Source: Verrucomicrobiota bacterium
GTDB lineage: Bacteria > Verrucomicrobiota > Verrucomicrobiia > Methylacidiphilales > Verrucolacustridaceae
Length of the DNA stretch: 40,722 nucleotides
Direction of reading: 5' to 3'
Assembly: GCA_009927835.1 (NCBI GenBank)
Contig: RFMG01000144.1
Coordinates: 1 to 40,722, forward strand
Positions 28,684 through 38,965 of this stretch are shown here, piece after piece. Every line of letters begins with the position of its first letter. Position 1 is the first letter of the stretch. The notes under the pieces were generated by a model, which worked only from the letters and a program-made list of their open reading frames with translations, searched no databases and was not told the origin of the DNA. Position numbers and translations under genes: made by a program.

Positions 28684-29837
28684 GTATCAATGCCACCCTT
28701 CAGGTTGAGCAGGTTCTTGAATCCCTGCTGTTGCAGAAAAAGGAGGGCCTTGGCGCTGCGGATGCCCGCCTTGCAGTGGATCACAATTTCCTTGTCGTTG
28801 GGAATCTCCTGCCAGCGTTGAGGGATTTCGCCCAGGGGAATCAGGGTGGAGCCGGAAATCTTTGAAATCTGGTACTCGTGGGGTTCGCGCACATCGATCA
28901 GCACAAAGGATTTCTTTGCATCGATCTTCTTTTTGAGGTCGGAGCAGGTGATTTCAGGAACTTTAGGAGTATCCTGCACGGGGCCCTCGCGGGCGGGGGC
29001 CCCGCAGAACTGTTCGTAATCGATCAGGCCCGTGATGGTTTTTTTCGGGCCACACATGGGGCATTCGGGGTTTTTGCGTAGTTTCATCTCCTTGAAGCGC
29101 ATTTTGAGGGCGTCGAAAAGAAGGAGGCGGCCGATCAAGGGGTCGCCGATGCCAAGGATGAGTTTGACCGTCTCGATCGCCTGCAGAACACCGATCACCC
29201 CGGGCAGGATTCCGAGCACACCACCCTCGGCGCAGCTGGGCACGCTTCCCGGAGGGGGAGGTTCGGGGTAAAGACAGCGGTAGCAGGGGCCTTTTTCGGC
29301 CCAAAAGACGGTGCACTGTCCCTCGAAGCGGAAGATGGACCCGTAGACGTTGGGTTTGCCCAAAAGGGCACAGGCATCGTTGACGAGGTAGCGGGTAGGA
29401 AAATTGTCGGTGCCGTCGACCACCACATCGTAGTCGCGGAAAAGATCGAGGGCATTGTCGGAGCGCAGGGCGATTTCGTGGGTTGCGACATCCACGTGGG
29501 GATTCAGCTCGGCGATGGTGCGGCGGGCCGACTCCACTTTGGCCTGACCCACGGAGGTTTGGCGGTGAATGATCTGGCGTTGGAGGTTGGATTCGTCCAC
29601 CCGGTCAAAATCCACGATGCCCAAACGACCGACTCCGGCGGCGGCAAGGTAGGCGAGAAGGGGGGAACCCAACCCGCCGGTTCCGATAGCCAGAACCCGG
29701 GAGGCCTTGAGTTTGCGCTGACCCTCCACCGTCACCTCCGGCATGATCAGGTGCCGTGCGTAGCGACGCATTTCCGGAGAACTCAACTCCTGGGCGGCAG
29801 TGCTGTTGGTGATCCTGGAGATTAAGGACATCGGCAA
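28644..29837 (-). CDS. moeB: MoeB/ThiF-type adenylyltransferase with C-terminal rhodanese domain
   Basis: RYARHLIMPEVTVEGQRKLKASRVLAIGTGGLGSPLLAYLAAAGVG; CxxC pairs (CYRC, CPMC); rhodanese FVLIDVREPHEYQIS...IVIHCKAGIRS. Confidence 0.93.
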   Translation of the reverse strand: MPMSLISRITNSTAAQELSSPEMRRYARHLIMPEVTVEGQRKLKASRVLAIGTGGLGSPLLAYLAAAGVGRLGIVDFDRVDESNLQRQIIHRQTSVGQAKVESARRTIAELNPHVDVATHEIALRSDNALDLFRDYDVVVDGTDNFPTRYLVNDACALLGKPNVYGSIFRFEGQCTVFWAEKGPCYRCLYPEPPPPGSVPSCAEGGVLGILPGVIGVLQAIETVKLILGIGDPLIGRLLLFDALKMRFKEMKLRKNPECPMCGPKKTITGLIDYEQFCGAPAREGPVQDTPKVPEITCSDLKKKIDAKKSFVLIDVREPHEYQISKISGSTLIPLGEIPQRWQEIPNDKEIVIHCKAGIRSAKALLFLQQQGFKNLLNLKGGIDTWSEEIDPSLPRY

Positions 29838-29931
29838 AATGTATCAAAAAAAGGGGAAAGGGTCGAGCCGGGGCGTGTCATGCAATTCTAGTGCGGACGA
29901 GAGTCTGACAACAGCTATCCAATGTGCCCGA

Positions 29932-31005
29932 TCAATGTCCTTTAAAAAATTCGCCCTGCAGGACCAACTCATCTTGAAACTGCGGGCGCTTCTCCACCTC
30001 GTCCAAATGCCGGAAAAAATCTTCGGATGTCTCAAAAAGGTGACCTTTTTCAATGTAGGAGTCGGTCGTGAAGGGGCTGAAGCCGCCACGCGGGAAAATC
30101 ATATATCGGGCCTTCATGTAATCCCGTGCATGACCCAGCTCGTCCATCATGCCGGTGGAAAGCGGGGGGCGTTCGGGATACGGGTGGATGGCGACAACGG
30201 CGTGCACTTTGCCGACGTACCAGTGCAGGTCACGATGGACGGTGTAGGCGTAGATCGATTCGCGGTCGCTGGCAGGCACCCCTTCGAAATTGGTGCCGAT
30301 CTCGATCGATTGGGGATCCACGATCACGGCGTATTTGCGGAGTCGGTGGATGATCTGGTCGATCTCCTTGCGTTTCTCCGGAGTGCCGTAGCTCATCGAG
30401 TAGCTGGCGTAGACGACCCAAGGATTGGGTTGGGTGACCAGCTTGTAGAGGGCCTCGGGAGGTTCACCCACGGCGATGACGTAATGGGGAACACCCATAT
30501 ACCGGGCCCAGTCTTCCGAAAGGCTGACTTCTTCGTTCATCCAGGAGAGGATGTCGTAGAGGGTGTGGTTGCGTTGTTTGAGTGCCACGAGGAAGGGATC
30601 GGCCTCCTGTAGGGTTTCGAGCTTCAGCTTGATGGCCCACTCGGCATCGATCAGGGTGACGATCAGGTCCGGTTTGATGAAATCGCGAAGGATCCGCTGA
30701 TCCTTGAATTTGCGGTTGATCCGGTTCCATTCCACCGTGGCGGGAGCCCGGATAATAACGTCCTGATAATGGTTTCTTTGGATCTCGTAGCCGATTTTTT
30801 CATACTCCTTTTCGCGGGTGAGCTCGAAGACGTAGTCGGTGGTACCCAGGAGACGTTCCAGGGGTTTCTTGCCGGCCTTGGTGAAATCTTCGACTGCATT
30901 ATACACCTTGATGTCTCGGTGATTGCGTTGTCCTAGGGCAACGACCCGCCGAAGATAGTTGGCGTCGTCCATGCCTGCAATCATGCCTGTGACGAGGACT
31001 CTCAT
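29932..31005 (-). CDS. Two-domain orphan: P-loop-kinase-like N-terminus (degenerate Walker A) plus nucleoside 2-deoxyribosyltransferase-like C-terminus
   Basis: MRVLVTGMIAGMDDANYLRRVV in place of GxxxxGK[ST]; C-terminal WVVYASYSMSYGTPEKRKEIDQIIHRLRKYAVIVDPQSIEI...VHAVVAIHPYPERPPLSTGMMDELGHARDYMKARYMIFP. Confidence 0.5.
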   Translation of the reverse strand: MRVLVTGMIAGMDDANYLRRVVALGQRNHRDIKVYNAVEDFTKAGKKPLERLLGTTDYVFELTREKEYEKIGYEIQRNHYQDVIIRAPATVEWNRINRKFKDQRILRDFIKPDLIVTLIDAEWAIKLKLETLQEADPFLVALKQRNHTLYDILSWMNEEVSLSEDWARYMGVPHYVIAVGEPPEALYKLVTQPNPWVVYASYSMSYGTPEKRKEIDQIIHRLRKYAVIVDPQSIEIGTNFEGVPASDRESIYAYTVHRDLHWYVGKVHAVVAIHPYPERPPLSTGMMDELGHARDYMKARYMIFPRGGFSPFTTDSYIEKGHLFETSEDFFRHLDEVEKRPQFQDELVLQGEFFKGH

Positions 31006-31049
31006 ATTTGTAGAATCTCAAAAAAACAGCCGAAAAGCGATCTTGTTTA

Positions 31050-31168
31050 GGGGTTAAGGGATCTAGGGATCCAGGGATTTAGGAGTTAAGGGATTTAGGT
31101 AGTTTAAACTAAAACTCCGAGGGGCTTTAGCTACCTGAATCCCTTGATCCCGGAACCCCTGAATCCCC
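31050..31168. repeat. Long imperfect inverted repeat built from GGGATYYA-type octamers
   Basis: GGGTTAA GGGATCTA GGGATCCA GGGATTTA GGAGTTAA GGGATTTA GGTAG ... CTACC TGAATCCC TTGATCCC GGAACCCC TGAATCCCC; innermost 13-bp stem GGGATTTAGGTAG/CTACCTGAATCCC. Confidence 0.75.
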
Positions 31169-31177
31169 AAAGAAGAG

Positions 31178-31250
<73 letters not shown>

Positions 31251-31337
31251 TTTACGCCAAGCGAAAAGGATAAACCACAGAGCGCCATTGTGGAAAGCGT
31301 GTTTGCGGGTGCAGCAGTTTCGATTTAATTTGGGTCC

Positions 31338-31634
31338 ATGAGCCAAGAAACCACAGTTCGTCCGGAACCGGTCGTAAAGATATTTATGGCACTGGCAGTG
31401 TTGAGTTTGATCACCATTGCGGTTTGCCAAGTGATCCTAGTGATCAGGCCATCCCAGCCACCTGTCATGCGTCGGCCTGTTCTGCCTGTCGAAAACCGCA
31501 TGACCCAGCAGGGGATGCCTCCTTTCCCCCCTGGAATGCCCCCATTCCCCAACTCGCAGGGTCAGGGAGCGGGGGACGGGATGCGGCCGAATCCTGGCAA
31601 TCCCCAACCTGTCGAAAAGCCGGCCAAGAGGTAA
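31338..31634 (+). CDS. Small single-TM protein with Pro/Met/Gly-rich tail, hypothetical
   Basis: 98 aa; TM IFMALAVLSLITIAVCQVILVI then low-complexity QQGMPPFPPGMPPFPNSQGQG. Confidence 0.5.
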   Translation: MSQETTVRPEPVVKIFMALAVLSLITIAVCQVILVIRPSQPPVMRRPVLPVENRMTQQGMPPFPPGMPPFPNSQGQGAGDGMRPNPGNPQPVEKPAKR

Positions 31635-31677
31635 GCGGCGACTTTGCCCCGCGGGGTAGGTCTGCTAGAACATCTCG

Positions 31678-33273
31678 ATGACTGGCAAGTTCAGGGTTTT
31701 TGTGACCGATGGGGTTTCCCCCAGCGGGGTGGATGTCCTCAAGTCCTGCCCACAAATCGAGGTGATCGAAAGTCCGACCCTCAAGGAGAAAGAGCTGCTC
31801 GAAAAACTGAAGGGTTGTGACGCCCTGATTGTCCGGAGCCAAACCCAAGTCAGCAAAGGAATTTTGCAGGGATGTCCGACCATCCGGGCCGTTGGGCGGG
31901 CCGGGGTGGGGGTGGACAATGTCGATGTGGATGCCGCCACGGAGAAAGGTGTGGTGGTGATGAACACCCCGGCCGGGAATACCGTCAGCACGGCGGAACA
32001 GGCCTTTACCCTGCTCCTGGGACTGGCCCGACATCTGCCCCAAGCGCATGCCTCCATGTCGGCAGGTCACTGGGATCGAAAAAGTTTTCAGGGAACGGAG
32101 CTGAACGGAAAGACGCTGGGGATTTTGGGGATGGGTCGGATCGGGGGGGAAGTCGCGCGCCGGGCGATTGCGTTCGGCATGCGTGTGATGGCGTATGATC
32201 CCTATCTTTCGGCCGGGAAGGCCCGGAGTCTGCAGGTTGAGCTCATCGATCGTGTGGAGGATCTGTTGCCGCACTGTGATTTTCTCACCATGCATCTGCC
32301 GATGACCGAGGAAACGAAGGGGATCTTGAGCGAGGAGCGCCTGAAACTTTGCCGCAAGGGGGTGAAGATAGTGAACTGCGCGAGAGGCGGGTTGGTCTCG
32401 GAGTCTGTGCTTCTGAAGGCCATAGAGGCGGGGCAGGTGGGTGGGGCGGCCCTGGACGTTTTTGAGGAGGAGCCTCTGGCGGCGGATCATCCCTTGAGAA
32501 AAAACAAGAAGGTAATTTTGACTCCGCACTTGGGGGCATCGACCGCCGAAGCTCAGGAGAGTGTGGGGATCGAGATTGCCGAGGCCATCCGGGACTACCT
32601 GACGGAAGGCGCGGTGCGGAACGCGGTGAACATTCCAAGCGTGGATGCGAGGACGATGGCCAAGCTGCGTCCCCAGATTGAGTTCGGCTTCCGGCTGGGT
32701 CGGTTGCTGTCGCAGATTGCGCCGGCGAGGTGTGATCGGTTGACGATCAGTTATGCCGGAAAAATCGGGGAAGAGGACACCACTCCGATCACGCGGAGCA
32801 TTTTGAAGGGATTTCTTTTTGGGGCGGGGGGAGGAGATGTGAACGAGGTGAATGCCCCGAAGATGGCCGCGAATCTGGGGCTGAAGTTGAGCGAAACCAA
32901 GCAGGCGGAGCCGGGGGAGTATGCCGAGCTGATATCCGTAAGAGCAGGGCAGGATGCTAAAGAGGCGGAGGTGAGTGGGACATTTTTTGGAACGAGTCCG
33001 CACATCGTCCGAATCAACGATCAGTGGATGGAGGCCCGCCCGGAGGGATTCCTGTTATTGATGGAGAACAAGGATCGGCCGGGAATCGTGGGCTGGATCG
33101 GGACACTGTTGGGCAAACACAAGGTCAACATCGCCAGCATGACGTTGAGTCGAAGCGCACCGGGATCAAAGGCCTTGAGCGTGTTGAATCTGGATTCGTC
33201 CCCCGGGGATGAAGTTTTGAAAGAGATGCTGGCGGATAAGGATATTACGTCAGTTAAAGTGGTTAAGATTTAG
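31678..33273 (+). CDS. serA: D-3-phosphoglycerate dehydrogenase (long form with ASB and ACT domains)
   Basis: [61 protein letters not shown]-terminal [31 protein letters not shown]. Confidence 0.96.
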   Translation: MTGKFRVFVTDGVSPSGVDVLKSCPQIEVIESPTLKEKELLEKLKGCDALIVRSQTQVSKGILQGCPTIRAVGRAGVGVDNVDVDAATEKGVVVMNTPAGNTVSTAEQAFTLLLGLARHLPQAHASMSAGHWDRKSFQGTELNGKTLGILGMGRIGGEVARRAIAFGMRVMAYDPYLSAGKARSLQVELIDRVEDLLPHCDFLTMHLPMTEETKGILSEERLKLCRKGVKIVNCARGGLVSESVLLKAIEAGQVGGAALDVFEEEPLAADHPLRKNKKVILTPHLGASTAEAQESVGIEIAEAIRDYLTEGAVRNAVNIPSVDARTMAKLRPQIEFGFRLGRLLSQIAPARCDRLTISYAGKIGEEDTTPITRSILKGFLFGAGGGDVNEVNAPKMAANLGLKLSETKQAEPGEYAELISVRAGQDAKEAEVSGTFFGTSPHIVRINDQWMEARPEGFLLLMENKDRPGIVGWIGTLLGKHKVNIASMTLSRSAPGSKALSVLNLDSSPGDEVLKEMLADKDITSVKVVKI

Positions 33274-33328
33274 CCTTTTCAATCTCCCAGACAACGCGAA
33301 GGGTGGAGTTTATCCACTATCGATTTTT

Positions 33329-33464
33329 GACCTCTGACCCCACATTCTAAAAACAGGCTTGTAAACCATTGCATATCAATATTTTGCAGGACCTCTGACC
33401 CCATGTAAACTATTGTGCATCAACAACTAAAAAGGGTGTTTTTCAAATGGGACCTCTGACCCCA
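33329..33464. repeat. Three identical 14-nt repeats GACCTCTGACCCCA at exact 61-nt period
   Basis: Copies at 33329-33342, 33390-33403 and 33451-33464. Confidence 0.9.
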
Positions 33465-33484
33465 TACGGAAAGTTGTTGGTGCA
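33416..33484. repeat. 13-nt inverted repeat bracketing the third GACCTCTGACCCCA copy
   Basis: TGCATCAACAACT (33416-33428) and AGTTGTTGGTGCA (33472-33484), one mismatch that is a G-U wobble in RNA. Confidence 0.6.
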
Positions 33485-33647
33485 AAGTTATCAAGGTCTG
33501 TTTTGTTATTCTAAGTCATTGCTGGCAATATTTAAAAGTGAAGATCTGCTGTCTTCTTCTAAAGTTATTCACATAGCGGTTAGGGGGTTATTCGGGGCTA
33601 TTGGAGAGAGGCTCGATCGTTTTTAAGATCCGGAATACAGTTGTAGG

Positions 33648-34355
33648 ATGAAAGTCTGGGTCGTTCTGGGATTGATGGGGGTCGGGTCGATCGGTTTCGG
33701 CGAGGAAAAGTATCCAAATGGCATGACGATTTTGGAGACGCCCATAAGTGGCGAAATGCATCTCGTTACGGGAAGTATGGATGAGATGGATGTGGCACGG
33801 GGGCCAGCTTCGACTTTCAAGGTGGTGATTGCCTGGGCGGCGCTGGATCGGGGGTTGATCCAGGATACGGAGACCCCATTAGAGGGGGCGGAGGGGTTGG
33901 GGTTGAGGCAGTCGCTCCAAAAATCGATCAATCCGCCCTTCGCCCTTTTGGCGGAAAAGTTGGGGGAAGAAGTTTTGGGTGAATATGCCGAGCGGAGCGG
34001 TCTGATCGAAGGGAAGATTCCAAAGGGTTGGATGAGGGGTGGAGGCCAAGAGGCGGCCCATGCCGCAGATTTGAAAACAACCCTACGAAGGGAACATTCG
34101 ATGGCGGTGGCGTGGATGCGCGGAACCGCCCCATGGAACGGACTGGCGGCAAAAAAGTTACAAGATGCGCTGATCTGGAAAGAGGAGAAGATTCTCCTGC
34201 GAGCCAAAACCGGTTCCTATGGCGGTTGTCTTTGGATGACCGGATATGGGCCCGACAAGGCGGTGACCGTGTTCATGGAGGGTACCGTTTCCCGTCGACC
34301 GGAAATTCTAAAAGCTTTTTTTGGTCGGTGGGGTATTGAGCCAGCCACATTATAA
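33648..34355 (+). CDS. Secreted penicillin-binding/class D beta-lactamase-like serine acyl-enzyme
   Basis: 235 aa with signal peptide; PASTFKVVIAWAALDRG (SxxK), QKSINPPFALLAEKLG (SxN), LLRAKTGSYGGCLWMTGYG (KTG). Confidence 0.7.
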   Translation: MKVWVVLGLMGVGSIGFGEEKYPNGMTILETPISGEMHLVTGSMDEMDVARGPASTFKVVIAWAALDRGLIQDTETPLEGAEGLGLRQSLQKSINPPFALLAEKLGEEVLGEYAERSGLIEGKIPKGWMRGGGQEAAHAADLKTTLRREHSMAVAWMRGTAPWNGLAAKKLQDALIWKEEKILLRAKTGSYGGCLWMTGYGPDKAVTVFMEGTVSRRPEILKAFFGRWGIEPATL

Positions 34356-34427
34356 TTAAAACTCCTCGTTAATAAGTTTGGGTTGGCACTTGTGGGATGC
34401 GTTCCACTTCAGCACTTTATCAGCTTC

Positions 34428-35720
34428 ATGATTTCCCGATATTCCCGCCCCGAAATGACTGCCCTCTGGTCCGAGGAGGCCAAACTTTCGCGCTGGTTGG
34501 AGATCGAGATCCTCGCCTGCGAGGCGATGGCCAACCGGAGGATCATTCCGCGAAAAGATGCCCGGACGATTCGTCGGAAGGCAAAATTCAATCTTCGGCA
34601 GGTTCACAGGAACGAGGAGCGGACGCGTCACGATGTTTTGGCTTTCCTGGAGGATGTGGCGTCCCACGTCGGTCCGGCCGGACGTTGGATTCATCAAGGC
34701 CTGACGTCCTCCGATATTCTCGACACCACGTTGGCGTGGCAGCTGCGGGATGCGGCCGATCTTCTGATCGCGGGAGTCAGGAAAGTGAAAGCAGCGGCCG
34801 CCATGCGGGCGCGGAAACACCGCGGCATGCTGACGATCGGGCGGACCCACGGAATCCATGCCGAGCCGACGAGTCACGGCATACGGATGGCCCTTTTGCA
34901 TGACGAATTTTGCCGGGCAGAGGAGAGGTTGGTGGCCGCCCGGGACGAGATTGCCGTCGGCAAACTTTCAGGCGCGGTGGGAACCTACGCCCACCTGGAC
35001 CCCTCGATCGAGGCGTTTGTATGTAAAAAACTGAAACTCAAACCAGGGGCGGCCACTCAGGTGGTTCCTCGCGACCGGCATGCGGCCTTTGCGTTGGCAC
35101 TCTCGTTGGTGGCCGCGAGTGCGGAGCGGTGGGCGACGGAGTTCCGGCATCTGCAGCGGACGGAGGTCGGCGAGGTGGAGGAGCCTTTTGCGAAGGGACA
35201 GAAGGGAAGCAGTGCGATGCCCCACAAACGGAATCCTGTGAATGGGGAGCGGATCTGCGGATTGGCCCGGATTGTCCGCGGGCATGCGGTCGCGGCGCTG
35301 GAAAACGTGGCTTTGTGGCACGAGAGGGATATTTCCCACAGCTCGGCCGAGCGGATTCTTTTCCCTGATGCAACAATCCTCCTCGATTTTATTCTGAATG
35401 ACCTGGAGGGGCTTGTTCGTGGGCACAGGGCGGATGCGAAACGAATGCTCGCGAACCTCGGATCTTCACGGGGACTGTGGGCCTCCCAAGGTGCTCTACT
35501 GGCCTTGACCCGTGCGGGGTTGGCCCGAAGAGAGGCTTATGAGGCGGTCCAGAAGCATGCGATGGCGACTTGGCTGGAGGGTGGAGCGGATTTCACCACC
35601 CGGCTGGCGTCGGACCCCGAGCTGGGAAGAAAAATCGGAAAGAAGGGATTGCAGGAGGCGTGCAACGCGTTACGGCATCTTCGGCACGAAAAACTGATTC
35701 ATCGCAGGTGCGGACTGTAA
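34428..35720 (+). CDS. purB: Adenylosuccinate lyase
   Basis: MISRYSRPEMTALWSEEAKLSRWLEIEILACEA, GLTSSDILDTTLAWQL, GSSAMPHKRNPVNGERI. Confidence 0.96.
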   Translation: MISRYSRPEMTALWSEEAKLSRWLEIEILACEAMANRRIIPRKDARTIRRKAKFNLRQVHRNEERTRHDVLAFLEDVASHVGPAGRWIHQGLTSSDILDTTLAWQLRDAADLLIAGVRKVKAAAAMRARKHRGMLTIGRTHGIHAEPTSHGIRMALLHDEFCRAEERLVAARDEIAVGKLSGAVGTYAHLDPSIEAFVCKKLKLKPGAATQVVPRDRHAAFALALSLVAASAERWATEFRHLQRTEVGEVEEPFAKGQKGSSAMPHKRNPVNGERICGLARIVRGHAVAALENVALWHERDISHSSAERILFPDATILLDFILNDLEGLVRGHRADAKRMLANLGSSRGLWASQGALLALTRAGLARREAYEAVQKHAMATWLEGGADFTTRLASDPELGRKIGKKGLQEACNALRHLRHEKLIHRRCGL

Positions 35721-35735
35721 AGGAGGGCAAGACGG

Positions 35736-35984
35736 ATGAAAGCGATTGTGACCGTGACATTGAAGCCCTCGATCCTTGATCCGCAGGGGGAGGCAGTGGC
35801 GCATGCCCTCCGAAATATGGGTGTGAAAGGGGTGAAGTCGGTCCGGATTGGAAAACATATCGAGTTGGAGATCGAGGGGGGCGAGGAGAAGCAGTTGCGC
35901 GCGAAGCTGGAGGAGATTTCCAAGGAGCTGTTGAGCAATCCGGTCATGGAGAATTTTCATCTGGATCTGCGGGCCGGCGGATGA
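35736..35984 (+). CDS. purS: Phosphoribosylformylglycinamidine synthase subunit PurS
   Basis: AIVTVTLKPSILDPQGEAVAHALRNMGVKGVKSVRIGKHIELEI. Confidence 0.95.
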   Translation: MKAIVTVTLKPSILDPQGEAVAHALRNMGVKGVKSVRIGKHIELEIEGGEEKQLRAKLEEISKELLSNPVMENFHLDLRAGG

Positions 35985-36673
35985 GGTTTGCGGTCATTCA
36001 ATTTCCCGGTTCGAATTGCGATCGGGACTGCGTGCACGCGCTGCAGGTTTTGGGGCAGGAGGCGCGTTTGGTCTGGCATCAGGAGACGAGGCTGGATTCT
36101 GGGGAGGGCGTGATTTTGCCGGGGGGCTTTTCCTACGGGGACTACCTGCGGTGCGGGGCGATCGCCCGCTTTTCTCCGATCCTGCCGGCGGTCAAAGCGG
36201 CGGCGGAGCGGGGTGAGGTGGTGGTGGGAATATGCAATGGATTCCAGATTTTGTGCGAGGCGGGGCTTTTGCCGGGAGCATTGACCCGCAACGAGGGACT
36301 TCATTTCCGATGCGAAACGGCGTATCTGAGGGTGGAAACTCCCGCCTCCCGTTTCACCTCCCACTTCGCCACGGGGCAGACGCTGAGCGTTCCGATCGCC
36401 CATGGGGAGGGATGTTACCGGGCCGACCCTGAAATTTTGCAGGAGTTGGAGGCGGAGCAGAGGGTGCTTTTCCGTTATTGCAATGCGGAGGGACAAGTCG
36501 TGCCGGAGGCGAATCCAAACGGATCGAGCCATCATATTGCGGGGATTTGCAACGCTGGGAGAAATGTTTTGGGAATGATGCCGCATCCCGAGCGGTGTTG
36601 TGAGGTCGAGATGGGCGGGACGGACGGGCGCGGTATTCTTTTGGGAGCGGCCGGGATCGGGAGGAAGATATGA
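35981..36673 (+). CDS. purQ: Phosphoribosylformylglycinamidine synthase subunit PurQ
   Basis: [63 protein letters not shown]. Confidence 0.97.
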   Translation: MRFAVIQFPGSNCDRDCVHALQVLGQEARLVWHQETRLDSGEGVILPGGFSYGDYLRCGAIARFSPILPAVKAAAERGEVVVGICNGFQILCEAGLLPGALTRNEGLHFRCETAYLRVETPASRFTSHFATGQTLSVPIAHGEGCYRADPEILQELEAEQRVLFRYCNAEGQVVPEANPNGSSHHIAGICNAGRNVLGMMPHPERCCEVEMGGTDGRGILLGAAGIGRKI

Positions 36674-38916
36674 AGGCGAAAGAGTTTGCGCTGAAACTGG
36701 GTCTGACGGAGCAGGAGTACGGAACGATCGAAAAGGGGCTGGGGCGTGAGCCGAACGAGAACGAGCTGGGCATGTTTTCGGTGATGTGGAGCGAGCACTG
36801 TTCGTATAAGAACACCCGAAGGGAGTTGCGGAAATTCCCGACGACGGGCCCTGCGGTGCTGGTCAAAGCGGGGGAAGAAAATGCCGGAGTGGTGGATGCT
36901 GGGGATGGACTGGCGTTGGCCTACAAAATCGAGTCGCACAATCATCCCAGTGCGGTGGAGCCGTTCCAGGGAGCGGCAACGGGAGTGGGAGGAATCCTGC
37001 GGGATATTTTCACCATGGGGGCAAGGCCGGTGGCATTTATGGATTCGCTTCGGTTTGGCCGGCCTCAGGCAAAAGGGGAGGCGGGAAAGAGAACGCGGGC
37101 GCTGATCCATGGGGTGGTTTCGGGGATTTCGCACTATGGAAACTGCGTCGGGGTGCCGACGGTCGGCGGGGAGCTGGTTTTTGATCCGGCCTATGAGGGG
37201 AACCCTTTGGTGAATGTTTTCTGTTTAGGGATTCTGCGTCATGACCAGATTCGTCGCGGGGCTGCCAAGGGTGTGGGGAATCCGGTTTTTTATGTCGGAG
37301 CAAAGACCGGGAGGGACGGATTGGCAGGCGCGGCCTTCGCCTCAAGGGATCTGACCGAGGAGAGCAAAGCGGATCGTCCGGCGGTGCAGGTGGGGGATCC
37401 TTTTGTCGGGAAGCTGCTGTTCGAGGCGTGTCTGGAGCTGTATGCGCGGCCGGATCTGGTTGTGGGGGTGCAGGACATGGGGGCGGCGGGGTTGACCTGC
37501 TCCACGTGCGAAACGGCGAGCCGGGGCGGTTCGGGAATCGAAATCGAACTGGATCGGGTTCCGCAGAGGGAAACGGGAATGACCCCGTACGAGATCCTGC
37601 TGTCCGAGTCGCAGGAAAGGATGTTGATCATTGTGCACAAGGGGAGGGAGAAGGAGCTAAAGGAGATCTTTGCAAAGTGGGGACTGGATGCGGCGGAGAT
37701 CGGTTATGTCACGGAGACGGGCAAGGTGGTGGTCAAAGCGGCGGGGAGGGTGGTGGCGGACGTGCCGGCGCGATTGTTGGCGGATGATGCGCCGGTGTAT
37801 GAGCGGGAAGCCAAAGTTCCGGCCCAGCTCGCTGAAAAACAGAAACTGGATCTGAAAAAGATTTTGCCGACCCAGCCGAAGGTGAAAGAGGATCTGCTGA
37901 AGCTTGCGGCCTCGCCGGCGATGGGATCGCGTCGCTGGGTGTGGAACCAGTACGATCACATGGTGGGATTGCGGACGTTGGGCAAACCCGGGTCCGATGC
38001 GGCGGTTTTGCGGATCGAAAAGCCGGGCGGGGGTTGGGTGCATGTGGCGATGACGCTGGATGGGAACGGACGCTGGTGTGCGCAGGATCCGCGGGAGGGT
38101 TCGAGGGCGTTGGTGGCGGAGGCGTGCCGGAACCTGGCGTGTGCGGGGGCGGTACCGCTGGGGTTGACTGATAATTTGAATTACGGGAACCCGCACGATC
38201 CGGAAATTTTCTGGCAGCTGCGGGAAGGGGTGGAGGGAATGGCCGAGGCGTGCCGATGTTTCGACCTTCCGGTGACGGGAGGAAATGTGAGTCTTTACAA
38301 CCAGTCGCCTGCGGGGCCGATTCATCCCACGCCGGTGGTGGGTGTGGTGGGCAAAGTGGAGGAGGGGGTGCGGCTGGTGCCCGGAGTTTTTGGAAAGGGC
38401 GGGGGAGCGATTCTGCTTCTGGGAACGCAGGAGTCGGGCGGGTTGGGGGCTTCGATTTATCTGCAGGAGATTCACGGGGTTCTTGCAGGGAAATTGGGCA
38501 AGGTGGATTTGGCTGCGGAGAGAAAATTACACGGGTTGATGCGGAGCGTGCTCAAGCTGGCCGGGGTGCGATCGGCGCATGACGTGGGCGAAGGAGGGAT
38601 TCTCTGGGCCCTGGCGGAGATGACTTTTGGGGAGGGGTCGGCAGGAGCGGAGGTTACGCTTCCCTGCGGGCAGGGGGAGAGACCGGAGGAGGTGCTTTTC
38701 GGGGAGGGAGCGGGCCGGATTCTTGTCGAAGTGGAGGAGGAGACGGTGGGGATGGTTGAGCCTTTGGCGAAGGAGCTCGGAGTGGGTTGTACACGAATCG
38801 GAAAAACCGGCGGGGCCGATTTCGAGGTTACCTGTGGCTCCGTCAAAGAGCGCTGGGGGGTTCAGGAGTTGCGAAAACTTTTCGACGAGGCTTTGCCGAA
38901 CGCTTTGGAGGGTTGA
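36670..38916 (+). CDS. purL: Phosphoribosylformylglycinamidine synthase subunit PurL
   Basis: [64 protein letters not shown]. Confidence 0.97.
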   Translation: MKAKEFALKLGLTEQEYGTIEKGLGREPNENELGMFSVMWSEHCSYKNTRRELRKFPTTGPAVLVKAGEENAGVVDAGDGLALAYKIESHNHPSAVEPFQGAATGVGGILRDIFTMGARPVAFMDSLRFGRPQAKGEAGKRTRALIHGVVSGISHYGNCVGVPTVGGELVFDPAYEGNPLVNVFCLGILRHDQIRRGAAKGVGNPVFYVGAKTGRDGLAGAAFASRDLTEESKADRPAVQVGDPFVGKLLFEACLELYARPDLVVGVQDMGAAGLTCSTCETASRGGSGIEIELDRVPQRETGMTPYEILLSESQERMLIIVHKGREKELKEIFAKWGLDAAEIGYVTETGKVVVKAAGRVVADVPARLLADDAPVYEREAKVPAQLAEKQKLDLKKILPTQPKVKEDLLKLAASPAMGSRRWVWNQYDHMVGLRTLGKPGSDAAVLRIEKPGGGWVHVAMTLDGNGRWCAQDPREGSRALVAEACRNLACAGAVPLGLTDNLNYGNPHDPEIFWQLREGVEGMAEACRCFDLPVTGGNVSLYNQSPAGPIHPTPVVGVVGKVEEGVRLVPGVFGKGGGAILLLGTQESGGLGASIYLQEIHGVLAGKLGKVDLAAERKLHGLMRSVLKLAGVRSAHDVGEGGILWALAEMTFGEGSAGAEVTLPCGQGERPEEVLFGEGAGRILVEVEEETVGMVEPLAKELGVGCTRIGKTGGADFEVTCGSVKERWGVQELRKLFDEALPNALEG

Positions 38917-38965
38917 TGAAAATCTCTCCCTTCTCAAAGTGGACGGATCGGAGTAAGGTAAACCC

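Noticed and set aside
31465-33003. 512-aa antisense ORF opposite serA
   Set aside because: Shadow ORF of serA with compositionally biased translation.
33329-33464. Possible short CRISPR array (three regular repeats)
   Set aside because: The repeat is only 14 nt, there are three copies, the interspersed segments share sequence, and no cas gene is present.
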